Shown: positions 11,651 to 24,329, counted from the first letter of the stretch. The stretch: DNA of 64,000 nt from Distichodus sexfasciatus (GCA_032718565.1 JAVGVS010000658.1:62001-126000), one strand, 5' to 3'. Program-made: numbers and translations. The notes: a model not told the origin generated them from the sequence alone.

Positions 11651-12216
11651 CAAGAAGTAGAACTAATAATGACTAGTAATAAATCACTCTGGAATGCAGG
11701 ACTGCTGATCCAGTTTTTAACGAATCTCAGTGTCCGAAGAGAACAGGACTCAAAGATGATCCAAACTCTTAATCAGCCCGAGACAACAGTCCAAGTTTCA
11801 CACACATTGGCTAGACAAGTATCAGCAAAGAACAGACAAAAATTGAGGTCTGAGAGTACAGGCAAATTCAAACAAAACTGGTCAAAAGAAAATTCCATCA
11901 CAGCTGGCTATGCAACAAGGTAGCAGTAGTTAACAAGGAAGTACGCAGTGAAACTCTGTGATCTTAAACCTAACCCTTGTCCAACCTATTTGAGAGCCTC
12001 TAGTGGCGAGGAGGGTGAACGGCACCTGCATTCACCACGCAAAAATAAGGTGTTACCCAGCAACTATTTTGGCTATAGATATTTTATCAGTGTTTATGTT
12101 AATAAAGCTCACCGTAATAGAGTGAATATCTGTCTTTATTCACGCTTATCAGATGGATGTCGTCATAGTGACCTGACTTTGTTGCCACCATTGATAGTAC
12201 CGAATCTGACAGCTGA
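11651..12216. other. no gene recognised
   Basis: Two open frames (11669-11923 and 11948-12232, both plus) lack motifs and splice context. Confidence 0.45.
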
Positions 12217-12483
12217 CAGCTGGATGCTCTAGCCAACCTTACCTGTGAGGCGTCCACTTCAATTAGTCTAACTATTGATGTTATAGATATTTTTCATTTT
12301 GATGCCCGAGAACTTAAGAGATACAACGAAAAGATTGCTATTATTGCATGCGATCTGTACAGAGTCCCTCCAGACGTTCTCGCATCCGCTAAATCACTAC
12401 CTGACTTTACCTTCCACGTCATTTACATCTACCTGGTACAGAAGCAACCTCATATAATTTTTTTTTCGATCAACTTTGTGTAA
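12217..12483 (+). pseudogene. fragment of a transposon-associated protein (tentative)
   Basis: An open frame without ATG runs from 12217 to the TAA at 12481-12483. Its middle reads FDARELKRYNEKI, then DLYRVPPDVL, then SLPDFTFHVIYIYLVQ. This spacing (FDA..LK.Y.EK, DPY-like, P.F...Y.YLV) resembles the N-terminal part of repetitive fish proteins found with YqaJ-type recombinase or zinc-finger domains; that comparison is from memory. The similarity breaks off at a poly-T insertion near 12460, and no downstream domain follows. It is most likely an exon-sized remnant of a mobile element. Confidence 0.4.
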
Positions 12484-13107
12484 ACAGTTGCTAGCGCTAT
12501 CTAGCTGTTGTTAGGGCTAGGCTAGGCTAAGTGAAATCATCTGTCAGATTGTAGAGCAGGGTTAGGTGGGTGAGGTGAGGGATGAGCGATGTAAGAGTGA
12601 TGTGAAGGCTGGTTAGTCTTGAGTAAACTAGTTTTGGAATTACAGGACGTGGGTGAACCAGCCTCCACGCCAGCAAACTCCTTAGTTGTTTACACATATC
12701 AAACTTATGCGCTGTTGTCTGTAAACACTTTATACTTGAAGATTTTATTTTAAGTGTGTTGTTTTGTTTGTAGTATTAATAGTTTTACTTCAACTTTACT
12801 TAAGAAGAGTTACTTCCTTCACAGCCATTGATATGCACATTTATTGATAAGTTACGTGTTACCAACAGTGGTGTGTTGGTTCTCATTAACAGACAGGCAA
12901 CATCTAAACAGCTTATTATTAGAAGTGTGTGTCTAATGATAGACGGACAGACAGATACTTCATTTCCATTGGACACAAGCTCAGTACTCGATATGCCCGG
13001 TATTTAAGTTCTGAAGAGTTTGACACGCATGGATGTGTGTCTGTGATGTCAGCTGCAATGTATTAATAAACATTAGCTACTCAAACAGACCCTTTACAAA
13101 AACAAAA
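12484..13107. other. no gene recognised
   Basis: AT-rich sequence. A cluster of short direct repeats GGCTAGGCTAAG near 12515-12530 is too small to classify. Confidence 0.45.
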
Positions 13108-13310
13108 TGTTTGCAGCAAAATTGTGTTTAATTTGTGGCGAGCAGTGGAGTTAGAGCCAGAATATCTTGCCACAAGTTTGCCATTGTCAGCCACTAGTGG
13201 CAAACCTGCAGCAATGTTCTGGCAACAACAACAATTTGTGACTAGCGGCAACATTGCCAAAGGTTAACAGCAACAGCTTGCCAGAAGCCTAACATTTTTG
13301 TGAGGGAATT
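13108..13310. mobile_element. palindromic MITE, copy 2
   Basis: It contains GCCAGAATATCTTGCC, CCACTAGTGGCAAACCTGCA and ATGTTCTGGC, matching copy 1 at 11500-11650 in inverted orientation, and ends near TTTTTGTGAGGG at 13308. Confidence 0.55.
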
Positions 13311-14224
13311 TCTGGACTCGTGTAATTGAATAGAACATGAAGAAAATCTGGCAGGAATTTTACTTCACAAAGTGGTCTGTGCTTAGTCTTATACATAAGC
13401 ACAAAACAACTGCCTTCATTTTTTGTTCAATTCCCTCTCCCACACTGACCTAATTTTCTTTTTTTCTCCTAATGCTGCCACGTTCCCCGTCTGCGATGAG
13501 GTAAGTGCACGTCGAAGTGATGAAGAACGTTAATGTAATATTGCACAGAAATAGTGGCTCCTAATAACAAGAAGGTGGAGAGGAGGAGCCATTCAAAATT
13601 AAACCCAGCCGAGGAGTCGTGTTCTCTCAGCAACTGCATGTTCGTGCTGTACCAGGGGTTTGTTATATGAAACATTTGTTTTCTGCCAACTCTCTCTCTG
13701 TCTCTCTGTCTCGCTCTCTTTCTCCACGTACCTCTGTCTTACGCTCCCAGACCTTTTGGCAAACCGCTAGAGGGGGAGAAGTCTAGGAGCTGATTGGGCC
13801 AGACGAAAACCAGCCGCGTCTCGCCAGGCGATAACAGCATGAGTAAGGGTGAAAGCATTGACCGCTACGATGGCGGCCAACAGAATTAGAACGTCCGAGC
13901 CTGAAACGAGCCGTTCCCGAGACCAAATCAGACGTTTATCAGGCCTCGTGCCGTTGCCGTCACCGATTCCTCTTTTTGGCCAATTTCCAGCCTTTATCTG
14001 TCCATGTTCGGCCATCCACGATGCCTCTGTTGTGCTGCTTGTTGACATTTTAGTTACTTTACGTCATAAGAGATTCTACAGAATGCCAAGAGATAGTCCA
14101 GAGACGGTGTTGCATGCAGACAACACGTACTCAGAGACGGTCTGTCGATGAGCCCTGCCATGTCAAATTTATGCTCAGGTACAACGATAGAACATTCTAA
14201 AACTCTGATAAAATGATTCCAGAT
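13311..14224. other. no gene recognised
   Basis: A GC-richer block (13470-14150) carries open frames on both strands: 68 and 93 codons minus, 100 codons plus. A good donor-like GATGAGGTAAGT occurs at 13494-13505 on the plus strand, but no acceptor or coherent coding frame precedes it. A short CT-rich run lies at 13690-13725. Confidence 0.4.
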
Positions 14225-15050
14225 TCACAATTCGCAAATGCAAAAGCTACAACACGAATGCAGAAGCCATGACACAAATGTAGACGCAAATTTAAAAGTC
14301 ACAATGTGAACGCAAAACTCACAACACAAATGCAAAAGCCATAACACAAATGTGACCCTCCACGGCAAAACCAGTCACTTGTCGCAACAGAGGTTTCCGA
14401 GAAAACGAGCGTTTATGTTGCGTGGGGTAAAATGTTGGATTTTTTGTTTTTAGTGTTTTGAAACAGTGGAAGGTCTATACTGTACTGTTGTGAATAAATT
14501 TGGCTGAAAAACTTACCCTTTCCATCCTAAAAACGTGACTTTCTTGAGGTGAGGAATTCAATTCCAGCAGAATGTTGAAAGTTTGTGTTTTGACCGCTCT
14601 ACTTCAATATTTACGCTAAATCCACTGGTTGACTAGCGTGAAGATATTTCTCCGGAATCCATCTCCGTCTCCCGAGTTCAGTTAATCTAACGCAGGTAGG
14701 CTATCCGTGTGGCTGTGAATGCAGCGTAGGCTAGCGTAAATGCAAACGTAGCCGCGACCGCACCAAGCGTCTGTGAGTGCTACGGCGATAGTCAACTTCG
14801 ACGGCAGATTTCTCCGTTTCTCACTTGGCGTGACAGGAGAAACCCGACTCCTTTGAATGTTGATATCTCAGTCATATGTCGTCCCATTCATTCCATATAG
14901 GTATCGTTTTGAAGCTTGATTTATGCCCTTTCATGAAAACATGACTCAATTTTTAAAATTTGCAACAAGCGACTGGTTTTGTTGTGGAGGGTCACAAATA
15001 TAAAATGCGAGTGCAAAAGTCACAATGCGAATGAAAGAGCCACCTACTAT
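14225..15050. repeat. AACACAAATGCAAAAGCC minisatellite interrupted by a MITE
   Basis: About 18-20 bp units (AACACAAATGCAAAAGCCAT and variants) run from 14225 to 14351 and resume at 14996-15045. The 644-bp MITE at 14352-14995 sits between the two halves. Confidence 0.7.
14352..14995 (+). mobile_element. MITE with GTGACCCTCC terminal inverted repeats
   Basis: The ends are inverted: GTGACCCTCCACGGCAAAAC on the left and GTTTTGTTGTGGAGGGTCAC on the right, with internal CCAGTCACTTG / GCGACTGG continuing the match. AAAT borders both ends as a possible short target duplication. There is no coding frame. The right two thirds are closely matched, in reverse orientation, by 22047-22456. Confidence 0.85.
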
Positions 15051-16325
15051 TCACCAAACAAGTGTACATCCAAATGTAACAAAAGCATAAATCATTTTGT
15101 AGTCTCATAATAACTCGAATGCATGACAGGTATTTATGGTAAACAACGTTTTACGGTGAATATAGTTTCATCTGTTCATTTTTGGCTGCAAGCACACCTT
15201 TAGTCCATTTGGATGAGTAAATAATCCTGAGATATGGTCTATTTATTCGACACGCACAGCGAGCTGACACACACTCTCCATGTTCTACCATCTCTATTAA
15301 AACAAACCTTGGCTGAGCTCTAGGAATTGTGATATTTTTCCTCCTCTTTTTTTTCCAAGCGATGACTTTCTCAGACCCAGACTCTCCCCGGCCAAGTTAG
15401 TCTGCCGTAATCGATTTGTTCTGGGTTAATGCATTAATTGAATCAAGATCTCACAAAACGTTGTTGTTCCCAGGTTTGGAGTAGCTCTCGTTTAGGAATG
15501 CAAGTGCTTTCTCCACTTTTGGAGTGAAAGCGTCCAGATCGTCTGCACCTCGACTTGATAAATGAACAAGCAAGGCTGTAATAATTCTTCGTTTGTCTCG
15601 TCTAATTTGATAGGGCCGGCGATAAGGCAGCGAGGGAGGAAGATAGCTCAGGTTTGGCTTCGTAAAAATAGTGTAAATCAGAGTGTCATGATGAATTTTG
15701 TTTAGTGGTGCCTTTCATGGCACTCACTACAAAAGCACATAATAAACATAAAACATTTCCAAACTAGACAAAATTCAAGCAGACAACATCATATTCTGAT
15801 TAAACACCATCACTTTCATTCATATAAAATCACAAAAAGCTATAAAATATAATTTGACATTTTTAGTTCCTAACACAACCAGACATTTAAATGTAAATCA
15901 TTCTTCTGAACAATGCAATGAAATTTCTTCTGAACAATGGTTGCTGAATGAGGCCCAAACTTCTCATTTAATGAAAAATAGATTTGTTCAGTATAAAGTG
16001 ACATTACAGAGACAAGGGATATGTCTAATGCTGCTTTTAGTGTTTTCCAGTTTTAAAATGTTGGGAAATCGTTCTGTCTGTGAACTGATACAACACTGAG
16101 TCTGCTCGCAACTGGGCCAAATTTGGGAACCGAGCACAAGCCACCTGTGTTCATTTATCAGCCCCAAAACCTCGTTCAACTGGCAAAATCTGGGAACAAA
16201 CGCCCGACAAAACTCACAGACTGTTGCGCTCCGATGTTATTTAGAGCGATGTGAAGTTTTTGCTCCCGTAAACTTGCTCTCTGGCATTTTACAACCATGA
16301 CACGAAAATAAAATACATATTAAAG
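15051..16325. other. no gene recognised
   Basis: Open frames at 15854-16099 (+) and 15988-16179 (-) overlap on opposite strands and show no domain. Confidence 0.45.
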
Positions 16326-16575
16326 GCAAGTTACCTCCAAAATGTACTAGATTATAGATGACTAGTTAGTGTTATTTCAAAGTAATTGGTTCCACTACAA
16401 TATCACTTCTCTGAATTGTCATGTGTTACACAACTCCTGCATTACTTCTGAGTTACCAAAATAAGTGTGGAATGTAGTTTACTGCAGTTCATTCTACATC
16501 CAGTCGAGGGTGATGTGGTGCAGCATAATGACTGTAACCATACACTCTGTCGGAAATAGCTCTTTTACTCTTGTG
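16326..16575 (+). mobile_element. non-autonomous DNA transposon fragment, copy 2 of the 5628-5905 family
   Basis: It matches copy 1 through GTACTAGATTATAGATGACT, AAAGTAATTGGTT, ACTCCTGCATTACTTCTGAG and CAGTTCATTCTACATCCAGT, with a deletion of about 25 bases relative to copy 1. Confidence 0.65.
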
Positions 16576-16708
16576 CCAAAGGTCAAATGTTTGTGATTTT
16601 TTAAATAAAAACAACAACACTAAATTTCGGGTTAAAAGTGCTTTGTAACCAATGAGGGTAAAAACGGTGTTACAAATAAACAGCTTTACTAACAGCATTA
16701 TTTTTTTT

Positions 16709-16955
16709 AGTGATGCTGCCCCGCGATCGGAAGGTCGCCGGTTTTAAACCAAGGACCATTTAAAAGTATCACTGAGGTACTCACGAGCAAGGTACCGTCC
16801 CCAAGCACTACTCCCCAGGCGTTGCCCTTGTTAGCTGCCCACTGCTCCTTCACAGATGGGTCAAATGCAGAGCTCACATTTGGTTGTGGTGCACTGTGTG
16901 CTGTGCTGTGGTATGTTCACAATGATAAATAATCACCCACTCACTCACTTACAAT
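16709..16955 (+). mobile_element. tRNA-derived SINE, family 1
   Basis: The head carries GATCGGAAGGTCGCCGGTT. It is followed by the family hallmark ACTGAGGTACTCACGAGCAA, GGTACCGTCCCCAAGCACT, CTGCCCACTGCTCCTTCAC, GGGTCAAATGCAGAG and the tail TGTTCACAATGATAAATAAT. At least ten other copies occur in the window. Confidence 0.8.
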
Positions 16956-16965
16956 AATAAAATCA

Positions 16966-17089
16966 GGGGTGCGTTTCCCAAAAGCATAGTTGCTAGCATG
17001 TTGCTAATGATGTTAGCAGCACTATGTTAGTTGCTAATGTAGTTTAGTTAGAAACATGTTAGCAACTATGCTATTGGGAAACGCACCCC
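16966..17089. mobile_element. palindromic MITE with GGGGTGCGTTTCCCAA ends
   Basis: The two 29-base ends are inverted copies differing at a single base (GGGGTGCGTTTCCCAA ... GCATAGTTGCT versus its reverse complement at 17061-17089). The centre holds ATGTTAGTTGCTAATG repeats. A related, expanded and truncated copy ends at 39536. Confidence 0.88.
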
Positions 17090-18728
17090 AGATTGCTTGT
17101 TATTGCTCCGACCTGTTTTTCAGATTACATTTCCACCGGTGCAGGTCCAGGTTTACATGTCCTTTGTGATCCTACAGTCTTGTTCATGGGAATTTGAACA
17201 GCTCTTGATTTAAACTGAGGTCATAATCATTTCCCCTTTTTGCCTTCTTGTGCCAATAACATTTCTCTGACTCTCTCATTGCTCCTACGAGGACGCTGGT
17301 AACCTTCGCTGGGAAGGAGCATTTCCAGAAGCAGAGAATTTAAAAGTGAGAGGCAAGAAAAATGGTGTACTTACAGTGTGAAAATGTGTAGGATGAAGTA
17401 CGAGTTCAGCAAAGTGCAACTCGAGGTCAGTCAGTCAGTTTCCTGTTTAATATTGAAGACATTTTCAAGCCACCTTTAGGGTGAGTTGTTCTCTGCTGAA
17501 TATCATGTGACACAAACACAATGCTCAGGCTTCTATGTCAGAAATTTGCTCTCATATCATACTGTTACCAAAAATCAAAGTTATAGGGAATCTTACGTAT
17601 GTTTTAGATCCATCCTCCACTCAGTCTCATCCAAACGCCACATTTTCATATTTACTTAGTGCTGGACTTCATGCTGGATGCTACTTGGATTATGAACAAC
17701 ATGTTTTTATCAGATATAAAATACTTGTTTAATCTCAACAATACAAAAATGACTCAATTATATATGTAGTAGATATATTTAATTGAATTACATCTTACTA
17801 TGTATTTTATTTTATATATTGTGTTTTACTATATTTATTACCAGTGTTAGAGTTAGGGTTGGTTCCTGCCTTGCATCCATAGTTCCTGGGTTAGGCTCCG
17901 GTGGTTCGTAAAGGCTTGTCTTGGAGAACATCTTGGGTCATACTTTTGTTAAATACAATTAACACCGGTGCTAATTTTGTTCCAAAAAGATAATGTGTTA
18001 CTTCACTTTTCCAGACTGAGCTCAACCCAGCTGAGACGTGCCCAAGTCAACATCTTTCAACAACCTCTTACTCTAATGATAGCTTTTGGTCAGCAACTTC
18101 TCAGACTTTGCGTTCAAGGACCGGTTATGAAGCTCAAACCCTCATCCAGCTGGAAATGGTCACCAAATTTTATGGCGACGACAAGAATAATCACAACTTT
18201 GCCAAAAACAAATCTATCTGTATCTCCTGGATATGGATTTAGGGATGACTTCAGATTGCGTGTTGCCGCTAAATTTAGAGAGCGACTTTTTACCTCGGCA
18301 GATCCCCCTCTTTAGTCATTCGCACTGTAAAATTAGAAAAAGAAGTAATATTCTTTTGTAAAATGACCCCAAGTATTAAAGGAGCAGGCCTTGGAAGATT
18401 GTCAGTTAAATATGAGATTCAGAGTGGCGAAGACAGTCCGATGGAATGCTGCCAACATTTCTCTAGTGCTCTGTAGTTAGGAAAAATTAAATATTGTAAT
18501 GTAAATGTAGTGTTTAGGATGCAAATTCCCTCTGGCCAAAAATGTAGGAAGTTGTGTCCTTTGACGTTAATGAAGTTGGAGCAGGTTAAAGTTTTATAAA
18601 TTGTAGTTTAAGTCATTGTCATGCAAGATGTTAAACTGTGAGTTGTTGAATTAACATTAAGCTCATGTAAGGAATACATGGTTCTGTTTAATAGATATAA
18701 AATAGGAAATGACATATTTAATGGCGGC
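17090..18728. other. no gene recognised; one ancient repeat fragment
   Basis: At 17865-17910 the sequence CTGCCTTGCATCCATAG ... GGGTTAGGCTCCGG resembles a very common fish interspersed repeat. The 115-codon frame at 17968-18315 has no motif. Confidence 0.4.
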
Positions 18729-18842
18729 GCCACCTTGTGGACAAAATAAGGAATAACAACATTAATAAAGACGCCACCTTGTGGACAAAATAAGGAATAA
18801 CAACATTAATAAAGACGCCACCTTGTGGACAAAGTAGGAAAT
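18729..18842 (+). repeat. 44-bp tandem repeat, about 2.5 copies
   Basis: Units starting GCCACCTTGTGGACAAAATA begin at 18729, 18773 and 18817, exactly 44 bases apart and nearly identical. Single degenerate relatives occur at about 2530, 4100, 10640 and 19492. Confidence 0.92.
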
Positions 18843-20694
18843 TAACCATTAATTCAATGTTAACTTTTTCACACTTTCATCACTGTCTATTTGTTTCTGC
18901 ATATAGCAATTGCATTTTCTTTTCGGAAATTATCCAAACTAGTATAAATCATCATTTTAGGCTGGCAATTTAGACTAAACTACTCTAGACTGGCACCCTC
19001 AGGTTGGTTCATTACGTCAAGCTTGCACAGCTGGCTAAGTGCGAGACATAAGAAGTCGAGCGTCAAATTCCTGTTTTTCCCTCTCAGTTTTGAGTCTCCA
19101 GCTGGCATATTTCTGGCATTTTGTAGACGTTACATACGTGAGATGCACCATTAACTCAACAACCTCAACCCCGTTCCAAAACCACATCCAACAATTAGAT
19201 GAGCAATTGAGAAACTGTGCTGAAAAATGTAGAAAGGGATAAAAGAGTGACAAGGTGAAAAGGAAAGATGAGAAGATAAAGGCTCCTTATAGAGGTTTCT
19301 GCTGATGGAAGTTCAGCTAGCTGTTATACTATGATCTGCTCAATTAATATTATTAGGATAGAAAGGGTGAAGGAGAAGAAAAACAAAAATAAATGCTGAT
19401 AAATGCTGCTAATGTGTGACAAAATTCAGCCGCCAAACTAGGTGACACTCATGTCAGGAACGGACTTACCACAAGAAAAGTAATAGACTTATGGCCAAAA
19501 TAGGGAATGACATCTTTAATGGAGACGTCCTGTAATGGTATTTTAATGGAGATGCTGTCTTCAATTTTTGACCAGACAAGAAGGGATAAAACAGGGTTGC
19601 ATGTGGGCTATCAAAAAGAAAATTAATATGTGATGTCTCTTTGATGAGGTGAAAATATTAATCCTGACTGTGTGCTAAATCAATGAAAGGGGTCCAAAAA
19701 ATGGTAAAAAGAAGAAAGGATAAATGCTGAAAAAGCAGGGTTGCAGTTGGGCTAATTACTGTACATCCAAAAGTTAGTCTCCTCAATTAGCTGGAAATTA
19801 CAATTAAAATTGCAATAACAAAAAACAAATGAGAAAAGTAAGAAAAAGAAGAAACAATGTAGAGAACAAAGAGATTCCTGGTTCCCAACAATTACAATAA
19901 ACACTTACTGGGTATCACACGATCGTGCCAACACCTGGACTTGGCACTTTGACTGGTTCCCTCCTGTAAGGATGTTCTGAAGCGATTTCGGGTGAGGAGC
20001 GATTTTGTTTTAGAAGCTGCTCTCTGTTTAGAGGCCAAGCTTTGATGAAAAGAGAGTTGGAGTTTGGCTGAAAGCAACTTCTTTCAACAAAAGAACCTGA
20101 AAAATGCCACACTTTAAAGGGCTCCAGGCATAATACAAAATTATAAATGATTTTAACGACTGGCCGAGCTGTCGTTTTCTCATTCCTTCAAAGCCTTCGT
20201 TTTTGGGTGAACTGTGTGAAATAACATAAGAAATGAAATACGTTTGAAATATATCCAAACTTATTAGTGTTTGACGGTAAATGACCTGCTTCAAGATTCC
20301 TAATATTCTCCATTTCAAAGTGTTCATTTTGTTAACGACAAGAATGATGAAAGAGTCTTGTCAACAGCATATTTTACTGAGTAGAAAAGAACGAGGGAGA
20401 GAGTGATATTGATAGAGAAATCATTTATGATATCAATGATAAATGATGAAGACTATTTATAGACATTTATCCTTCCACTCATTTTTTAACATCTAGAAAC
20501 GTTTCTGCCGTGAGTTTAACATGAATTCAACGGTGCACAGTTTAGATCATCTAGCTCAACTAGAATACTTATACTCAATATGTATTATTTCTGCCTTTAA
20601 AGGTTTTTCATCCTTTTATCTCTTTCTATATGTTTTCGTACACAACAATCATGCAATTTCTTCCGCTTTTCTTATTGCTCTGCTGCTTACGAAA
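18843..20694. other. no gene recognised
   Basis: This stretch is AT-rich. Around 19490-19560 one copy of the GGCCAAAATAGGGAATGACA motif is present. Minus-strand frames between 19892 and 20327 overlap one another and show no domain. Confidence 0.45.
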
Positions 20695-21030
20695 AAAACT
20701 TTTTTTTTGCTCAAACAGAATCATCTCATGCTCACACAAAAACATTTTGCACATGAACAAAAGCATCTTGTGCTCACACAAAATATTTTGTGCTCAAACA
20801 ATAATATTTCATTCTTACAACAAAAATATTTCATGCTCAAACATGAAACAAGACATCTCATGCTTATGCAAAAACATTTTTGTGGTCAATGACATCCCCT
20901 GCTCACACAAAATCATTTCATTCTCAAACAAAGACATCTTGTGCTCAGGCAAAAACAAGTTGATTAACAAACAAAATTCTCATTCCCATGCAAAAACATA
21001 TTGTGCTCATACATAAACATTGTGCACTTA
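20695..21030 (+). repeat. TGTGCTCACACAAAAACAT minisatellite, array 1
   Basis: There are about 12 degenerate units of 25-27 bp of the form CATCTTGTGCTCACACAAAA. The array creates long but meaningless open frames in two phases. Further arrays of the family occur at 28620-28865, 45725-46280, 46770-47310, 49010-49080 and 50290-50640. Confidence 0.75.
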
Positions 21031-21699
21031 GGTTTACTCCTACAGTAGTTTAACGACTCAACTACAATCAGCAGAAACAGATAAACACCTGTTTCTCTTT
21101 TTCCTTTCATTATTTTTCTATCGTAACGTTTTTCACCCTCTCTAAGGTTTTAAGCCCATAGCAATCACACAATTTCTTCAGGAGTTCTCTGTCTAGTTTT
21201 TTCAATTAAATGTCATTTTTTTTGCTTTTTGTCCGCTAGACTATCATCCCGACCCACTGCCTGATGTTGGAAAGTTTGGCCTCACCAACACACATCACAT
21301 AGCGGAATTGCGCTAGACAATAGTCTTAAATCAATTTGCTTTATTGAAGCAAATATGTCATACAGATGTCCCGCAACATCCTCCCTCTCCCGTCCAAACA
21401 CACAACGTTCTTTTGTTTTATAACAGCCCGCGGCCAGCCCTGTAAAACATTACACAAATCAATATCATTTCTCGTCCAGGGTATTGTACTTGTGGCTGGA
21501 ACTGGGGCCAAAATTTCATTTTTATTTCTTGTTCTCTGTCCCCTGAAGAAATTGTACTGATTCCTCTGCAACACAGCCACAGTCTCGGAAGGAAAGCGAG
21601 GTGAACCTTCTCCAAATGTCTGGAACTCTCATTGTGAAATGAGGAAAAAAGTAAATACTTTATTTCCCAAAAGAACAAAAAATTGCAGTGTGAGTTTAT
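21031..21699. other. no gene recognised
   Basis: Overlapping frames on both strands (21341-21580 -, 21366-21560 +, 21418-21678 -) show no motif. Confidence 0.4.
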
Positions 21700-22046
21700 T
21701 TGGCACTATCAGTCGAGTGTCAGTAACGAATCTTCCTTAGATGCTTGATACAGAAGTAACGCACCTACAGTAATGTATTGCTTTTTAATTTCACACAGTA
21801 ATGTAATACATTTACAGTATTATACTTGTTACATATTTCAGTAACACACGCTACAACACACTTTTAAACTGAAAATTACAGCTGCTTTGTTTTTATAATA
21901 AAAATCACCAACATCACAAGACCTTTGACACAAGAAAAAAATTCTACAAGTACAGAGTTATTTCCTACAGAGTGTAAGGCTATGGTCATTAGGCTACAGC
22001 ACATTGCCCTCCACTGGGTGTACAGTGAACTGCAGTAAACTACATT
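21700..22046 (-). mobile_element. diverged minus-strand relative of the 5628-5905 transposon family
   Basis: Reading the minus strand gives TGTAGTTTACTGCAGTTCAC, then CCCAGTGGAGGGCAATG, matching the 3' half of copies 1 and 2. The remainder is AT-rich and diverged. Confidence 0.45.
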
Positions 22047-22456
22047 TGCGACTCTGCATGGCAAAACCATCGCAAATTTTCAAAATTAAGTTATTATGTT
22101 TCCATGAAAGAGCATAAATCAAGCTACAAAACGATACCTATATGGAATAAATGGGACGACATATGACTGAGATATCAACATTCAAAGGAGTCGGGTTTCT
22201 CCTGTCACGCCAAGTGAGAAACGGAGAAATCTGCCGTCGAAGTTGACTATCGCCGTAGCACTCACAGACGCTTGGTGCGGCTACGTTTGCATTTACGCTA
22301 GCCTACGCTGCATTCACAGCCACACGGATAGCCTACCTGCGTTAGGTTAACTGAACTCGGGAGATGGAGATTTATTCCGGAGAAATATCTTCACGCTAGT
22401 CAACCAGTGGATTTAGCGTAAATATTGAAGTAGAGCGGTCAAAACATCAAATTCAG
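22047..22456 (-). mobile_element. truncated second copy of the GTGACCCTCC MITE
   Basis: Its reverse complement follows 14585-14980 almost base for base: TTGACCGCTCTACTTCAATA, CCACTGGTTGACTAGCGTGA, GGCTATCCGTGTGGCTGTG, CACTTGGCGTGACAGGAGAA. The distal terminus of the full copy is missing. The outer end GGCAAAACCATCGC is a decayed version of the full copy's terminus. Confidence 0.8.
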
Positions 22457-23499
22457 AGTAAGTTTATAGTATAATACAACAGAGTTGCCAGTCGTGTTCA
22501 TCACTTTTACTGGAAACATAATTACAGTGTTATATGGTAAGTACAAAACGCAGTAAGTCACTGTAAAGCTACAGTATTTACAGCATTTACAGTATTATGC
22601 TGTATTGTCTACTGCAAGTATTTTTAATTATTTGAAAGTAAATATTTAAAATATTTTGTGTATCTTATCGAAGAAAAAGATAAGGACTTCTTATTGAAAC
22701 AGCTGTTTTGTTATGCTGTTTATAACGTGATTCAGTTTCTTTCAGCTACGTTTAGCTATCTCTATATATTCACCAATTGTAACATCATTGATCACAGTAA
22801 AGTGTTTCAAAATGATTCTACTAAACAGGTACTTAAGAGGCACATCACTGTTTACGTTTTTCAGTAGCTTATTAGTGGTGAAGCTACTTTAAAAATGCTA
22901 TAGCTTTAAAAGTAACTATCTATTTTAAAGTAGTAATGACGAAAGGCAAAACGCTAACAAAAAGTAGCAACTATACCAACTATACTACTTTTTTCAGTAG
23001 GATTGTGTTGTTCTGGAATGCTGTGGGAACGCCGGAGTTTGACACACAGCAGGTCAGGGATTCTTTTGGGGGGAGACCTCAGGGAGGTCGTCGATGGCAA
23101 CGGCAGAATTCCGCTTGATGTCGCTCCCTTATGTTAATAAAAAAACAACGGGGAGTCGTTGGCTGAGAAAGACGAGACGCTTATAAAAGCGATACTCGAG
23201 ATTCTGCCTTTTTATCCCAGCTGACCTCGGTTTAAGCAAACATCCGACCTGGCACCACGCTTTTAGAAATGGCTCGGGGGAATTTTTCCAACTGCGATGC
23301 GCAAAAATTCCCTTGGCCAGAGAAGAGGTTCAGATACAAAAGTGTAAAAATAAAGGTAGGGTCAACAAATAATGAGAGTCAAGCCAACCAAGGTGAACTG
23401 GTCCAGGTTTTATTGTTATTGGTACCGTGCTGAGACATTAGGGTGGTGTAATAAAAAGAAAATTTCCACATTTAAATACAACATGTGTAATAGTCCTAA
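22457..23499. other. no gene recognised
   Basis: From 22457 to 22990 there are short TACAGTATTTACAGCATTTA-like and AGTAGCAACTAT repeats. A GC-richer block at 22990-23340 contains TATAAAAG (23183-23190) but no gene was found downstream. Confidence 0.4.
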
Positions 23500-24085
23500 A
23501 GCATTTGATAAGAACAGTACTTAACAGTGTATTAATTAACAGTGTTTGAATGCTACTTGAGTAAAAGTACTAAATTGTCCTACTTGAGTAAAAGAGCTAG
23601 AATATCTGATGTGAACAGTATTGAAGTATTAAATGTATTAGAGTACTATACGTGTAAAAGTACCTAAATACAGTATCTGACATGAACAGTACTTAAGTGC
23701 TAAAATTGTTAGAACACTGCTTGAGTAAAAGTCATTTTAAGGGCTTGAATTGAAGACAATTGGACCTTTTGTCGTTTCTTGAAGATTTAAATTGTAAAAT
23801 TAACATTAACCTTATTTTAGTTTTTAAATGTTTTAGAATACCACTTTAATAAAAGTACTAAAGTAACTGATGGGAACAGGACTTAAGTGTTAAAAGTGTT
23901 AGAACATGACAAATAAAAGTACTAAAAATCTGATCTGAGCAGTAATCAAGTATTAAAAGTGTTAGAATTCTACATATTTATTTGAAGTATTTTACATGAA
24001 CAGTAATATAATTTTAAAAGGTGCTAGAATACTACTTGAGTAAAATAAAATAAACAGTACTTAAGTATTAAAAGTGTTAGAATAC
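23500..24085 (+). repeat. degenerate tandem repeat, about 60-70 bp unit
   Basis: Blocks GAACAGTACTTAAGTATTAA, AGTGTTAGAATACTACTTGA and GTAAAAGTACTAAA recur seven or eight times with irregular spacing. Related single units appear near 29790-29870 and 41890-41930. Confidence 0.7.
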
Positions 24086-24329
24086 AACAGAAAAGGCAGG
24101 AAATAAAATATTTCCTCAATATCGCTAATATGTTTTCTCTACACACCTCTGCAAAACTTGGCGCCTTTCGCATGACGTAATTTCTGTGTTTCTGGTTTAC
24201 GTTACTCAGCGCAGAATCGGTCTCCTCTTGTGGCCGTTTTGAACTCCGGGTCAAAAGTCAACGAGGCTGCGCAGAGCATTGGCGCTCTCGATAACGAGCT
24301 CCGTGAATAACGCCAAATTCGTTAGAGCA

